The notes below the pieces were generated by a model. It saw nothing but the letters and a program-made list of their open reading frames with translations, searched no databases and had not been told where the DNA came from. Shown piece after piece: positions 1 to 11,848 of a stretch of DNA of 64,000 nt; positions within the stretch are counted from its first letter, which is position 1, and each line of letters begins with the position of its first letter. Position numbers and translations under genes: made by a program. Source of the stretch: Callorhinus ursinus (taxonomy: Eukaryota > Chordata > Mammalia > Carnivora > Otariidae); the NCBI RefSeq assembly GCF_003265705.1, contig NW_020312848.1:57830585-57894584 (forward strand), given 5' to 3'.

Positions 1-531
1 TACTGTCTTCACCTTTTCAGGCATCTAGCTACTTTTTTTTATGTTTCTTCTTTTTCTTAAAAAATTTTAATTTTTTTAAAATTTTTATTGTTATGTTAAT
101 CACCATACATTGCATCATTAGTTTTTGATATAGTGTTCCATGATTCATTGTTTGTGTATAATACCCAGTGCTCCACGCAGAACGTGCCCTCTTTAATACC
201 CATCACCAAGCTAACCCATCCCCCCACCCCCCTCCTCTCTAGAACCCTCAGTTTGTTTTTCAGAGTCCATCATCTCTCATGGTTCGTCTCCCCCTCCGAT
301 TTACCCCCATTCATTCTCCCCCTCCTTCTATCTTCTTCTTCTTTTTTTTTCTTAACATATATTGCATTATTTGTTTCAGAGGTACAGATCTGTGATTCAG
401 CAGTCTTGCACAATTCACAGCGCTCACCATAGCACATACCCTCCCCAATGTCTATCACCCAGCCACCCCATCCCTCCCACCCCACCCCTACTCCAGCAAC
501 CCTCAGTTTGTTTCCTGAGATTAAGAATTCC

Positions 532-1534
532 TCATATCAGTGAGGTCATATGGTACATGTCTTTCTCTGATTGACTTATTTCACTCAGCATAACACCTTC
601 CAGTTCTATCCACGTCATTGCAAATGGCAAGATCTCATTCCTTTTGAAGGCTGCATAATATTCCGTTGTGTATATATACCACATCTTCTTTATCCATTCA
701 TCTGTCGATGGACATCTTGGCTCTTTCCACAGTTTGGCTATTGTGGACATTGCTGCTATAAACGTTGGGGTGCACGTACCCCTTCGGGTCCCTACATTTG
801 TATCTTTGTGGTAAATACCCAGTAGTGCAATCACTGGATCATATGGTAGCTCTATTTTCAACTTTTTGAGGAACCTCCATACTGTTTTCCAGAGGGGTTG
901 CACCAGCTTGCATTCCCACCAACAGTGTAGGAGGGTTCCCCTTTCTCCGCATCCCCGCCAACATCTGTCATTTCCTGACTTGTTAATTTTAGCCATTCTG
1001 ATTGGTGTAAGGTGGTATTTCATTGAGGTTTTGATTTGGATTTCCCTGATGCCGAGTGATGTTGAGCACTTTTTCATGTGTCTGTTGGCCATTTGGATGT
1101 CTTCTTTGGAAAAATGTCTGTTCATGTCTTCTGCCCATTTCTTGATGGGATTATTTGTTCTTTGGGAGTTGAGTTTGATAACTTCTTTACGGATTTTGGA
1201 TACTAGCCCTTTATCTGATATGTCATTTGCAAATATTTTCTCCCATTCTGTCGGTTCTCCCATTCTTTTGCTGTGCAAAAGCTTTTTATCTTGATGAAGT
1301 CCCAATAGTTCATTTTTGCCCTTGCTTCCATTGCCTTTGGCGATGTTTCTAGGAAGAAGTTGCTGTGGCTGAGGTCGAAGAGACTGTTGCCTGTGTTCTC
1401 CTTTAAGATGTTGATGGACTCCTGTCTCACATTTAGGTCTTTCAACCATTTTGAGTCTATTTTTGTGTATGGTGTAAGGATATGGTCCAGTTTCATTCTT
1501 CTGCATGTGGCTGTCCAATTTTCCCAACACCATC
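532..1534 (-). pseudogene. L1 ORF2 C-terminal part (broken)
   Basis: The minus strand encodes the C-terminal portion of L1 ORF2p, ending at the natural stop near 532. In the L1 family this region follows the reverse transcriptase and carries a cysteine-rich motif. Here that motif is visible as CX3CX7HX4C (starting CWRGC) in the stretch [19 protein letters not shown]. The last 200 or so residues are in one frame. Toward 1400-1534 the normal frame is lost, so the recognisable upstream residues lie in a different frame (around 1203-1496). No endonuclease or polymerase domain is attached, because the 5' inversion deleted the middle of ORF2. It is not expected to make protein. Confidence 0.85.
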
Positions 1535-1603
1535 AATAAAAATAGGTCAACACCCCGACATCCAATAGTAAAACTTACGAGTCTCTGAGACAAAGAGAAA
1601 ATC

Positions 1604-1879
1604 TTGAAAGCAGCTCAGGAGAAGAGATATGTAACCTATAATGGTAGAAACATTAGATTGGCAACAGACCTATCCACAGAGACCTGGCAGGCCAGAAAGG
1701 ACTGGCATGATATATTCAGAGCACTAAACAAGAAAAATATGCAGCCAAGAATACTATATCCAGCTAGGCTGTCATTGAAAATAGAAGGAGAGATAAAAAG
1801 CTCCCAGGACAAACAAAAACTAAAGGAATTTGCAAACACGAAACCAGCCCTCCAAGAAATATTGAAAGGGGTCCTCTAA
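1604..1879 (+). pseudogene. L1 ORF1 C-terminal fragment
   Basis: An open stretch of about 90 codons encodes the C-terminal domain end of L1 ORF1p, the RNA-binding trimeric chaperone of the L1 particle. Visible family words are LSTETWQARKDWHDIF, ILYPARLS and a terminal LKEFANTKPALQEILKG. The coiled coil and RRM are missing, because the insertion's 5' boundary or inversion junction falls just upstream at about 1535. It is followed by a normal-looking inter-ORF spacer of about 80 nt before ORF2 at 1961. It is a passenger of the inverted half of the L1. Confidence 0.85.
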
Positions 1880-1960
1880 GCAAAGAGAGAGCCTAAAAGC
1901 AGCATAGACCAGAAAGGAACACAGGCAATATACAGTAACAGTCACCTTACAGGCAATACA

Positions 1961-3030
1961 ATGGCACTAAATTCATATCTTTCAATAGTTACCCTGAATG
2001 TAAATGGGCTAAATGCCCCAATCAAAAGACACAGTCTGTCAGATTGGATTAAAAAACAAGACCCATCGATATGCTGTCTGCAAGAGACTCATTTTAGACC
2101 CAAAGACACCCCCAGATTGAAAGTGAGGGGGTGGAAAACCATTTACCATGCTAACGGACACCGAAAGAAAGCTAGGGTGGCAATCCTTATATCAGACAAA
2201 CTAGATTTTAAAACAAAGACTGTGATAAGAGATGAGGAAGGACACTATATCCTACTTAAAGGGTCTATCCACCAAGAAGATCTAACAATTGTAGATATCT
2301 ATGCCCCTAACATGGGAGCAGCCAATTATATAAGGCAATTAATAACAGAAGCAAAGAAACCATTGACAACAATACAATAATAGTGGGGGAATTTAACACC
2401 CCCCTGACTGAAATGGACAGATCATCTAAGCAAAAGATCAACAAGGAAATAAAGACTTTAAAGGACACACTGGACCAAAAGGACTTCAAAGACATATTCA
2501 GAACATTCCATCCCAAAGCAACGGAATACACATTCTTTCTAGTGCCCGTGGAACATTCTCCAGAATAGATCACATCTTAGGTCACAAATCAGGTCTCAAC
2601 TGGTACCAAAAGATTGGGATTATTCCGTGCATATTTTCAGACCACAATGCTTTGAAACTAGAACTCAATCACAAGAGGAAAGTTGGAAAGAACTCAAATA
2701 CATGGAGGCTAAAGAGCATCCTGCTAAAGAATGAATGGGTCAACCAGGAAATTAAAGAAGAATTAAAAAAATTCATGGAAACCAATGAAAATGAAAACAC
2801 AACTGTTCAAAATCTTTGGGATGCAGCAAAGGCAGTCCTAAGTGGAAAGTATATAGCAATACAAGCCTTTCTCAAGAAACAAGAAAGTTCTCAAATACAC
2901 AACCCAACCCTACACCTAAAGGAGCTAGAGAAAAAACAGGAAATAAAGCCTAAACCCAGCAGGAGAAGAGAAATAATAAAGATCAGAGCAGAAATCAATG
3001 AAATAGAAACCAAAAGAACAGTAGAACAGA
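1961..3030 (+). pseudogene. L1 ORF2 N-terminal part: endonuclease domain and start of RT linker (frameshifted)
   Basis: This encodes the N-terminus of ORF2p. Family words are LNVNGLNAPIKRHSLSDWI, CCLQETHF (the catalytic Glu strand), IYAPNMGAANYI and SDHNALKLEL (catalytic His loop). A one-base deletion near 2360 truncates the first frame at 2380. The next frame continues at 2383, a further break lies near 2568-2652, and the third open piece runs to about 3030. The metal-binding word normally GDFNTP reads GEFNTP here, an Asp-to-Glu change at a catalytic position. It stops abruptly at the target-site duplication, before the polymerase domain. It is dead on three counts: frameshifts, active-site change and truncation. 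Confidence 0.85.
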
Positions 3031-3170
3031 TTTTTTTATCTTTCTAAACTCTCTTGGGTCACTAGTCCTTCACTAATGTCATTCTTATCTCTACAAATGA
3101 GTGCTGCTTACTGGGAAGATGCACATTACAGTTCCTGACACAGGGTTTAATGAACATGAAATGAATGCAT

Positions 3171-3195
3171 TGATGGATGGATGGATGGATGGATG
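3171..3195. repeat. (ATGG)n microsatellite
   Basis: About six uninterrupted copies of a GATG unit. Confidence 0.9.
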
Positions 3196-4638
3196 CAGAG
3201 TGTGCAGTGGTTCTTTACAAATTTGCCAATTTATAAAAACTACATTGACAAAAAGACTTTAACATTTAGAAAGAGTTATTTATTAAAAAAGTCTACATGT
3301 GACTCTACATAAAGTACATTACATATATGATCAGATATTAATTGGTTGTATTAGGCAAAGAAATTAAGTGGTAAAATCCTATCTCAGAATATCTCTAAGT
3401 AAGATATCACATATCTATCTACCCTGAGGGAAAAAAAAAGCCTTGATTAAGAAGTATACATTATAAGGGAAGCAAAATATATTTTTCTTTACAATATAGA
3501 TTATAGATGCAAAAGATATTAGGAATTTTACTATAGGCAAAGTTATTTTAATGTAAGAGCAGTAAAGTTTGGCCTGCTGTTAGCCCATGATCTCCCACAT
3601 CTCTGACAACAAAGACTAGTAGCGGAAATTATTAGTTCTGTTTCTCATTATTGAGACTATGCAAAGTAATGCCAATTTTCTATAATCCTAGCATAAGGAT
3701 AAACAAAATACTATAGAAACAGTATATTTGACTTTGATTGTTTTTTTTGAGGAAGACAAAAAAAATGTACTGAAAGCAAAGAAAAAAGAAAAAGCAAAGT
3801 CAGTTAAATTTAATGACCTACTAACGATTGTAGTTTATTGCTTATTATCCAGGTATTTTGAGCTTCTTGGGGGAAAAAAGTGTGAATCCAAAACAATATT
3901 ATAAAAAGGTTTGTGGTTAAGATCATTTTTATTGCTCTGTTAATGCTAGGTTGGATGGTGATGTCTTTCAAGGGATTTCATTTGAACGAAGGTGCCCACT
4001 GGTTGATGTCTGTATCTCATAGGCACACTACTAGTCTGTTCTTCAATTGCCTAATCTCTAATTGCAAAATGTTCTCTGAAGCAAGGCTTGGACTCCCTTC
4101 ATCTCACTCTCATTTCTTTTTTTAAGCTTTTTTTTTTTTAATAAGGAGAATCAGTTAAGAAATGTGGATGGTGATGCTGAGAATGACCTTCTCATTGATA
4201 AAATGATGCTTGTAATTTCACACATTGCCAGTTTTAATGAGGAGATAGCCAGTTATTTTGTTCTGAGTCTTCCCTCTCCATATTATTTGAGGATTCATTT
4301 AGCATGCCCTCTCCTCTGGCTAAGGAGATTCAGGAGCAAAAATGAAACTAAACAAAACCAAAATCAAAACCAAACATGCAGTTCTAAACAATTCAAATTC
4401 TGCAGAAGCGATTTATTTTACCTCATTGTGACTGTATTTTTTCCAAAATAAAATTGGCAATACCCTTTGAGTGAGGGCACCCTGCCATACAAACAGATGG
4501 ACAGGGAAGTAGGTAGCTTTGAGACTATGTTTATTTGTCAGATTTGTTTATAGAGAGCGATGTTTACAGCCAGAATGGTGAATGTTGCTCTCTCAAAGTT
4601 TCTCTGCCTTTGGGAAGACTCTTTCATTTTTAGAGCTG

Positions 4639-4639
<1 letters not shown>

Positions 4640-4684
<45 letters not shown>
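4640..4684. repeat. (CA)n microsatellite
   Basis: About 22 uninterrupted CA dinucleotides. Likely length-polymorphic. Confidence 0.95.
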
Positions 4685-4685
<1 letters not shown>

Positions 4686-4977
4686 TTCTGGTTCATGGTG
4701 AGACCCAAGAAAACACAGAGTGACTGATTCACTTTTTCTAGTGGAATAGTATTACAATGAATTATTGCATGACTATCTCCTATTGGGAACTGCTACCAAA
4801 TCTTTTCATAAAAATAATCTTTGAAAAGGCAGAGGTATGCTTTCAATAAATTAAGGCTAAAAAAATTGAGAACAGATTTTATAATTTCTCTCTACCTTAT
4901 ACAAGCATGGTCTATTTGCTTAATGGTGCATGATTAAATTATGTGGAATTGTTTTTTGGCTGTCTATGAAAATGAAA

Positions 4978-7520
4978 ACTGTAAGATAGGAGTCTAGTTT
5001 CATTCTCTTGCATCTGGCTACTCAGTTTTGCCACCACTATTTATTGAGGAGACTGTTCTTCCTCCATTTGATATTCTTTTATATTCTTGTCTCTTGTCAC
5101 AAATTAATTGGCCATATGTGTATGCATGGGTTTATCTCTATTATGGGTATTATCTCTTTTCTGTTGATCTGTGTGTCTGTTTTTATGGCTGTTTTGATTA
5201 CTATAGCTTGGTAATATAGTTTGGAATCAGGAAGTGTGGCGCCTCTAGCTTTATTCTTTTTTCTCAAGATTGTTTTGGCTGTTAAGGATCCTTTGTGCTT
5301 TCATAAAAAAATACAGTATTTTTTCTGTTTCCATGAAAAATACTATTAGAATTTTGAAACGATTTATTGAATCTATAGAATACTTTGTTATGAATATTAT
5401 TTTATTTTTTATAATATTAATCCTTCCAGTTCATGAACATAGAATGTGTTTGCATTTATATGGTTCCTCTTCAGTTCCTTTCATTAGAGTCTTACAGTTT
5501 TCAGTACAGATCTTTCACCTCTTTTGTTGAATTTCTTCCTAAGTATTTTATTCTTTTGATGCTGTTGTGAATGGAATGTTTTTCATTTCTCTTTCTGATG
5601 GCTTATTGGTGTATAGAAACACATTTTGTATCCTGCAAATTTATTGACTTCATTTATTCTAAAAACAGTGTTTTGGTGGAGTCCTTAGGATTTTCTACAT
5701 ATAATATCATGTCATTTACAAGTAGAGACAATTTTACTTCTTTCTTATTTGGATGGCTTTTATTTCCTTTTCTTACCTAATTGCTCACTAGGATTTCCAG
5801 TACTATGTTGAATAAAAGTGGTGAGAGTGGACATTCTTGTCTTGTTCCTGATTTTAGAGGACTTTTAGCATTTCACTCTTTAATATGATGTTATCTGGGG
5901 GCTTGTCATATATGGCCTTTATTATGTTTAGTTGTGTTCCCTCTATACCAAGTTTGTTGAAAGTTTTCATGATGATAGTTTGTTGAATTTTGTGAAATGT
6001 TTTTTCTGCATTTCTTGAGATGTTGATATGATTTTATCCTTCATTTTGTTAATGTCATTTATCGTATTTATTCATTTGCAGTTGTTGAATCATCCTTGCA
6101 TCTCAGGAATAAATCCCACTTGATCATGGTATGTGATCATTTAAATGTATTGTTAAATTTGGTTTGTAATATTTTGTTGAGGACTTTTGTATCTGTGTTC
6201 ATCAGGGATATTGTCCTGTAATTTTCTTGTCATGTCCTTCTCTGGCTTTGGTATAAGGGTAATGCTGCCCTTGTAAAGTGAGTTTGGAATCTGTTCTATT
6301 TTTGAAAAAGTATGAGATGGATTGGTATTAGTTCTTCTTTAAATGTTCAGTAGAATTCACCAGTGAAGCCATCTGGTCTTGAACTTTTCTTTGTTGGGAG
6401 GTTTTTGATTACCAATTGATCTTTATACTATTAGTACTAAATTTGTTCAGGTTTTCTGTTTATTCATGACTTTGTCTTGGTAGTTTCTATATGCCTAGGA
6501 ATTTATATGTTTCTTGTAGGTTGCCCAATTTGTTGGTGTATAATTGTTCATTGAAGTTTTTTATGATCCTATGTATTTCTGTATACATAGGTATCAGTTG
6601 TAATATTTTTTCATTTATAATTTTATATATTTCTGACATCTTTTATGTCTTGCTAGTCGTAGACATAATTTTGTTATTTTGTTATTCTTATATTTTGTTA
6701 ATCTTAAAAACAGCCCTCAGTTTCATTGATTTTTTTAATTATCTTTTTGTCTGCATTTCATTTAGTTTTGCTCCAATCTTTGTTATTTCCTTCCTTCTGC
6801 TAACTTTGGGCTTCAGTTTTTCTCCTTTTTCTATTTCCTTGAGGTATAAAGTCAGATTATTTATTTGAGATCTTTCTTTTTTCTTAATGTAGGTGTTAAT
6901 CAATATTAGCCTCCCTTTTAGAACTTCTTGTGCTGCATTCCATAGATTTTGGTAAGTTGTGTTTCTATTTTTCTCAAGAGATTTTTTGCCTTTTCTTTGA
7001 TTCCTTCTTTGGCCCATTAGTTTTTCAGGAGCTTGCTGTTTATTTCCAAATATTTGTGAATTGTCCAGTTTACTTCTTATAATTCGTTTCTAGTTTCATA
7101 CCATTGTGTTCCAAAAAGATGTTTGATGTAATTTCAATCTTCTTAAATTAATTATGACTTATTTTGTGGACTAACATATGATCTATCCTGGGAAATGTTC
7201 CATGTGCACTTGAGAAGAATGTGTATTCTGCTACTTTGGATGGAATGTTTTGTATATGTCTTTTGGGGACCATCTGATCAAATGTGTAACTGATTATTAA
7301 TTTTCTGTCTGGATAATCTATTGTTGAAAGTGGCATCTGGAAGTTTCCTGTGATTGTTGTATTGCTGTGTATTTCTCTCTTCAGATCTGTGAATATTTGC
7401 TTTATATATTTAGGTGATTCTATTTTGGGTATGTAAATATTTGTAATTATTATATCCTCAATGAATTGACCGCTTTATGATTATATAATGACCTCTTTGT
7501 CTTTTGTAACGCTCTTTGAC
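4978..7520 (-). mobile_element. Old LINE-1 ORF2 fragment
   Basis: The minus strand reads as degraded L1 ORF2. It runs from early ORF2 at the right end (near 7480-7520), through the endonuclease tail and the linker (frame at 6739-7017 with RSQINNLTLYLKEIEKG and a SRRKEITKIGAKLNEMQTK-type word), through the polymerase region, to late ORF2 at 4978. Many stops and small indels break it. The 3' UTR and A-tail that should lie to the left are missing, so this is a remnant and not an intact insertion. No target duplication was found. It is clearly older than the copies at 1 and 59075. Confidence 0.85.
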
Positions 7521-7534
7521 TTTAACTGTTGGCT

Positions 7535-7860
7535 TTCAGATCTAGGTGTTTGGAAGCCTATCCCCCCAGTCAAAGTCTTGAAAGTTGAGGTGATAGATGT
7601 GGGGTCCAAACCCTTTACTCTTCAGGGAGAAGCTAGGAGTTGGGGATTCCCTCTTGATGGTATAGCACTGTGTTGGGATTTGTAGTGAGAATGTGTCCCA
7701 ACCTTTCCTACCCGTTTCTATTTGGGAATTTGTCATTTGTCTGATATTTAGGAGTTGCTCAGCTGTTTTCTGGATCTCTTTCACTGGGGATTTCTCTGTG
7801 GATAGCCATACATGTGGTGTATCACGAGAGCAAGAGAGCTCATGAGCCCTGGATATGTCA
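7535..7860. repeat. Possible old interspersed repeat, family not assigned
   Basis: A moderately GC-richer block directly after the old L1 ORF2 fragment. It could be the 5' non-coding end of that minus-strand L1 after an internal deletion, or an unrelated old repeat. No ORF supports a gene. Confidence 0.3.
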
Positions 7861-7965
7861 AAGAAGCTCTTTTAAAAAGCAAAATTACTTTATGGTTGCT
7901 TAATTGATTAACCAAATGTAAGCCACCAAATTATTAATAGCCATGCATTAAGGCAAAAAACGAAA

Positions 7966-7987
7966 AAACAACAACAACAACAAAAAA
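7966..7987. repeat. (CAA)n short microsatellite
   Basis: About five CAA units followed by an A-run. Confidence 0.8.
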
Positions 7988-8058
7988 ATCACTTGCTTTC
8001 TTTATGAGAGATCATTTGCATTTATTTGTAGAGGGAAAAGTAAAACATACAAGCCAAA

Positions 8059-8105
8059 ATTTTTGTCAGAATGATTAAGTGAATTATCGCTATTTTTCCA
8101 AGTCT
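8059..8105. repeat. 47-nt dispersed exact duplicate, copy 1
   Basis: Forty-seven bases identical, with no mismatch, to 15052-15098, about 7 kb away. Flanking bases differ immediately at both ends. I see no target-site duplication and no known repeat here. Confidence 0.9.
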
Positions 8106-8714
8106 CAAAGTTTTATTTTCACATGCATAGCTGCTAAGTCAGTATTGGCTGTATTAGCAATAGGTGCAGATACTCTTTGAGATTAATGGGGTATGGCTAT
8201 ATTTTTGGTGGTTTCCGTGTGGCAACTACATAAGCATTGATATTGTCATGACAAGGTTACTGTGTTGTAATAAAGAGATAGGGAGCTCCTGGGATGATGT
8301 GCTTGGCTGTCCTTTCTACCTTATCTCTATGCACATCTTTTTTTGCACTGTTCTTGTCTCATCCACTCCCTGCCATAATACTTCCTTTAATGCATAAACT
8401 AGAGATACTGGAGAATGAATATCTTTCCTTTTGCATGTAGCATTTCAGATTGAGTTGTGTTCTGATTGTCAGTTGCAATAGCACTAGTAAAGGTATCTCT
8501 TTTTTATACATATTAGGGGACAATTTCTTTTTCTTCTAGTTTGGTGACCCTTGCTAATTTGTTTGGGGAATGTTTATGGGGTTTTGGACTCATTATGGAG
8601 AAAATTAATTTGAGGAGAAGATTAAAAATGTAAATAACTTGAGTCAAGGAACCAGTAGGTATGCTTGGCCAGGTTCTGTTGTTTTGTTTTGCTTCAAGTA
8701 TACTTTGATTTAAA

Positions 8715-8855
8715 TCCATTTTGACTCTTACTGGGAAATTTGGGCTGATTGCTTAACTTTATGTGCTCAAGTTTTTGATCTGTAAAGTGAAATAAAGCCT
8801 ATAAATTGATCAACATAGTATCTTGCATGTGTTAGATAAATAACAAGTGCTAGTC
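8715..8855 (+). repeat. MIR SINE fragment
   Basis: Shows the MIR order: a 'gctgattgcttaac' core, a 'gatctgtaaagtg' word, then a 'ataaataacaagtgct' end. Diverged ancient tRNA-derived SINE. Confidence 0.6.
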
Positions 8856-8907
8856 CTGTTTCCCTTGTTCATGCCTCTCAAGGGCAGGGAGCATGACTTT
8901 CTCTTAA

Positions 8908-9082
8908 GCGACTGCCTTCAGCTCAGGTCATGATCCTGGAGTCCCAGGATCGAGTCCCACATCGGGCTCCCTGCTGAGCAGGGAGTTTGCTTCTTCCTCT
9001 GACCCTCCCCCCTCTCATGCTCTGTCTATCTCATTCTCTCTCTCAAATAAGTAAATAAATAAAATACTTAAAAAAAAAGACA
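8908..9082 (+). mobile_element. CAN-SINE, 5'-truncated
   Basis: Plus-strand carnivore tRNA-derived SINE that starts inside the head (gcgactgccttcagctcagg). The B-box-like region (ggatcgagtccca), the CT-rich body and an A-rich tail with AAATAAATAAA follow. Confidence 0.9.
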
Positions 9083-9449
9083 TTCTGTTCATGGTGTTTG
9101 GTTTCTTAAGACATCTAAGGATCAGGGTACTGATGATATAGTTTCAATTAAAAGAAAAGGAAAGGCAAATGGTTCTCCATTTCTCTGATAGTGATACTAT
9201 GGTTTCTTGTAATCAAACTCACTTAAGTGATTTGAACTTAAATTTTATATTTATTTATCTTAAGGAATGAATTCTTCAGCTGTGTTATACTGTTTTAAGA
9301 ATGGTAATTCAGACAATCTACAGAAAATTATTGATCATATATTATGTGAATTGTACTGAATTAAGTGCCCTAGCCCTTTAACTTATATTCTCTAGAGGGG
9401 GTCATTTTACATAAAGCAAGAGCAAGTCTGATGATGCAGATATCAGCCT

Positions 9450-9620
9450 TGGGACTACAAAATTGCTTTTCTATTATTAACTGTGTGCCCTTGAGGAAGT
9501 CTGTTAATGTTTTGAGTCTCCTTTCCTCATAGCTACAGTGAGAACAACAACCACTTTCTAACTTACAGCAGATTTAAATGTAAAGCAGAAATGAGACAAT
9601 AAGGTGATACCACTTTGAAA
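9450..9620 (+). repeat. MIR SINE
   Basis: MIR core words in order: 'taactgtgtgcccttgaggaagt', 'gagtctcctttcctcat' and a later 'atgtaaagcag'. The sequence is diverged. Confidence 0.65.
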
Positions 9621-10680
9621 ACTACGAACTACTGTACAAGCATATGCTTTTGTATAGGCCAGAAACATAGTCTTAGAGAAGAACAGCATGAGATGAAACA
9701 CTCAGAGCAATAAGACTTGGGAAGCAAAAGGGAGGATTAGGCCTGATGTTCCTCACTCTTCCAAAAGGTCACTGAGTAGGTAGCTGGGAGCAAAGGTGTT
9801 TGTGCCCATGCTGGGAGGAGGAGACAGCGTTCCAGAGTACATTTTACTCAGCTGTGTGAAGAAGCTAGCCTGAAATGGACTGGATTCAACTCCTCTCCAT
9901 AGGGGAGAGAGATTTAGGTGGCTGAGAGCATCATATTGAAAAATTCAAAGCGTATTTATGATGACACTTCAGGAAAGTGTCTATGTTTTGATGGAACATG
10001 GGGTAAAAATACAAATGTTTCATAGTGTTAATTAGAAGCTGAGGAAATAGAAGTGAATTCAGCCTGTGTGCTGCTGGCATCAGGCTGATAGCAGAAGCAG
10101 CAGCTGCTTCAGTCTGTGGGGATCCCTCTAGGTCACTGGGATTCTAGCTGGTGTCCCAGTGAGTCTTCCAACCCTGTGGGTTAATCATTTAATTTTAACC
10201 TGATCCCTGGAGCCTGGCCCATTGCATTTGATCAGGCAGCCATTCCTTGGCAACCCTCATTTGACTTTGATGGTTGTTGGGCTCTTTCCTGTGTTATTTA
10301 CTTTCTGTGTCATGGGCTTGTTTTGCTGGCATACTCTCTCTGTTCAACATACTCTCTAGATTTGATGTCCTTGCCTCAAATAAGGATATCTATAAATTTG
10401 GCTGACAGCATTTTCAGTTTGGAGATTAAGAGTCTATGAAAGAGGAGGAGACAGGTAATTATCATCACTGGGTAGCAAATGAGCACTTTTAGGCAAAGCT
10501 AACAGTTCCTTTGGCACCATGTAAAAGTACTGAGAAAAGCTGGCCGGGTAATAATACAACTCACTGCACCTGAGTAGCTAAAAAATTGATGGCTTGTGAA
10601 GTGATCTGTATTTCATTTAGTTCTCAAAAATGCCAGTTTGGGTATGTAGCTATTTCTTATAAACTTATGAAGCTTCTTTT
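9621..10680. other. Unique-looking stretch, no gene seen
   Basis: No convincing ORF or repeat. The part near 10060-10310 is somewhat GC-richer than its surroundings, but I cannot assign a function. Confidence 0.4.
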
Positions 10681-10689
10681 CTGTTTCTA

Positions 10690-10822
10690 TTTCTTTTTTC
10701 CTTCCTTCTTCTTCCCTTCCCTCCCTTCTTTCTTTCCTTCCTTCTCTCCCTCCTTTCCCTTCCATTCGTGCCTCTCTTCTATGTTTTCCTTTCTCCCTCG
10801 TTCCTTCTCTCTCTCTCTTTTG
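10690..10822. repeat. Polypyrimidine tract (TTCC/CTTT-rich)
   Basis: About 130 nt of almost pure C and T on the plus strand, in irregular CTTCC and TTCCC units. The long purine-strand open frames opposite are low-complexity artefacts rich in Glu, Arg, Lys and Gly. Confidence 0.9.
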
Positions 10823-10873
10823 TGTGTGAAATAAACAGTAGACAATGTTGAGTGATGCTGTAGAGACTTGCGC

Positions 10874-10899
10874 ATATATATATATACACACACACACAA
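10874..10899. repeat. (AT)n(AC)n microsatellite
   Basis: A short compound array, AT units followed by AC units. Confidence 0.85.
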
Positions 10900-11398
10900 T
10901 AGTAAAAGTACTTCACATGAAATCTACTTCTTAACAGTGTTTTTTTTTTTGGTATATAGTACAGTATCATTATCTATAGGTACAATATTGGCATAGCAGA
11001 TCTCTAGAATTTACTCATTTTGTTTAGCTGAAATTTTAGACACATCGATACACAACTCCCCATTCCCTCCTCCTCATAATTGGCAACCAACATTCTTTTC
11101 TTTGATTCTATGAGTTTTTAGATACCTGATATAAGTGAAATCATGCAACATTTGTCTTTCTATGACTGACAAATTTACACCGAGCATAATGTCCTCAAGT
11201 TTTATACATGTTGTTGCATATGGCAGGATTTCCTTCTTTTTTTAAGGCTGAGTAGTATTCTGTTGTATGTATATGTCATACTTTTTTTTTTATTCATTCA
11301 TCCATCAATGGACATTTAAGTTGTTTTCAACATCTTGGCTATTGTGAATAGCGCCTCAATGATCATAAGGGTAATGTCTCTTTAAGATCATAATTTTA

Positions 11399-11587
11399 GG
11401 GGCTCCTGGGTGGCTCAGTTGGTTAAAGCATCTGCCTTCAGCTCAGGTCATAATCTCAGGGTCCTGACATCGAGACCCACATTGGGCTCCCTGCTTAGCA
11501 GGAGGTCTGCTCCCCTGTCCCTCTGCCCCTCCCCCTGCTTGTGCTCTCTCCCCTCGCCTTCAAATAAATAAAATCTTAAAAAAAAAA
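11399..11587 (+). mobile_element. CAN-SINE, full length
   Basis: Starts with ggggctcctgggtggctcag and has an A-box-like and a B-box-like head, a CT-rich body, and an AAATAAATAAA plus A-run tail. Target duplication of 15 bp with one mismatch: 11384-11398 and 11588-11602 (aagatcataatttta). Confidence 0.95.
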
Positions 11588-11664
11588 AAGATCATGATTT
11601 TACTTCTTTTGGATACTCAGAAATTGGATTGGTGGATCATGTGGTAGTTATATTTTTAAATTTT

Positions 11665-11848
11665 TTTAAGGATTTTATTTGTTTGACACAAAGAGCACAA
11701 GCAGGGGGAGTGGCAGGCAGAGGGAGAGGGAGAAGCAGGGTCCCCACTGAGCAAGGAGCCTGATGCGGGGCTTGATCCCAGGACCCTGGGATCATGACCT
11801 GAGGCAAAGGTGAATGTTTAACCAACTGAGCCACCCAGGTGCCCCTCT
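11665..11848 (-). mobile_element. CAN-SINE
   Basis: Minus-strand copy: the tail lies left as a T-rich run and the head right as 'gagccacccaggtgcccc'. The probable target duplication tatttttaaatttt (11651-11664) matches tatttttaatttt (11849-11861), which differs by one A. Confidence 0.9.

Larger units (their letters stand above)
34..3045 (-). mobile_element. LINE-1 with 5' inversion (twin-primed), complete insertion with target-site duplication
   Basis: One L1 insertion whose two halves face opposite ways. From about 49 to 1534 it reads on the minus strand: A-rich tail, two-unit 3' UTR, then the C-terminal third of ORF2. From about 1535 to 3030 it reads on the plus strand: the C-terminus of ORF1, the inter-ORF spacer and the first third of ORF2. 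The middle of ORF2 is absent. A 15-bp direct repeat differing at one base flanks it (34-48 and 3031-3045). The junction joins the ORF1 end to late ORF2, and the outer end is early ORF2, which is the order twin priming predicts. The element is defective. Confidence 0.9.
3046..4977. other. Unique-looking intergenic or intronic stretch
   Basis: No recognisable gene or interspersed repeat. It is AT-rich, with a short tetranucleotide array at 3171-3195 and a CA microsatellite at 4640-4684. Open frames here are short and have no family features. Confidence 0.5.

Noticed and set aside
4538..4732. Frame with a Cys/Val run
   Set aside because: Translation of the CA microsatellite.
10613..10970. Highly charged Glu/Arg/Lys frames on the minus strand
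   Set aside because: Low-complexity translation of a polypyrimidine tract and adjacent microsatellite.
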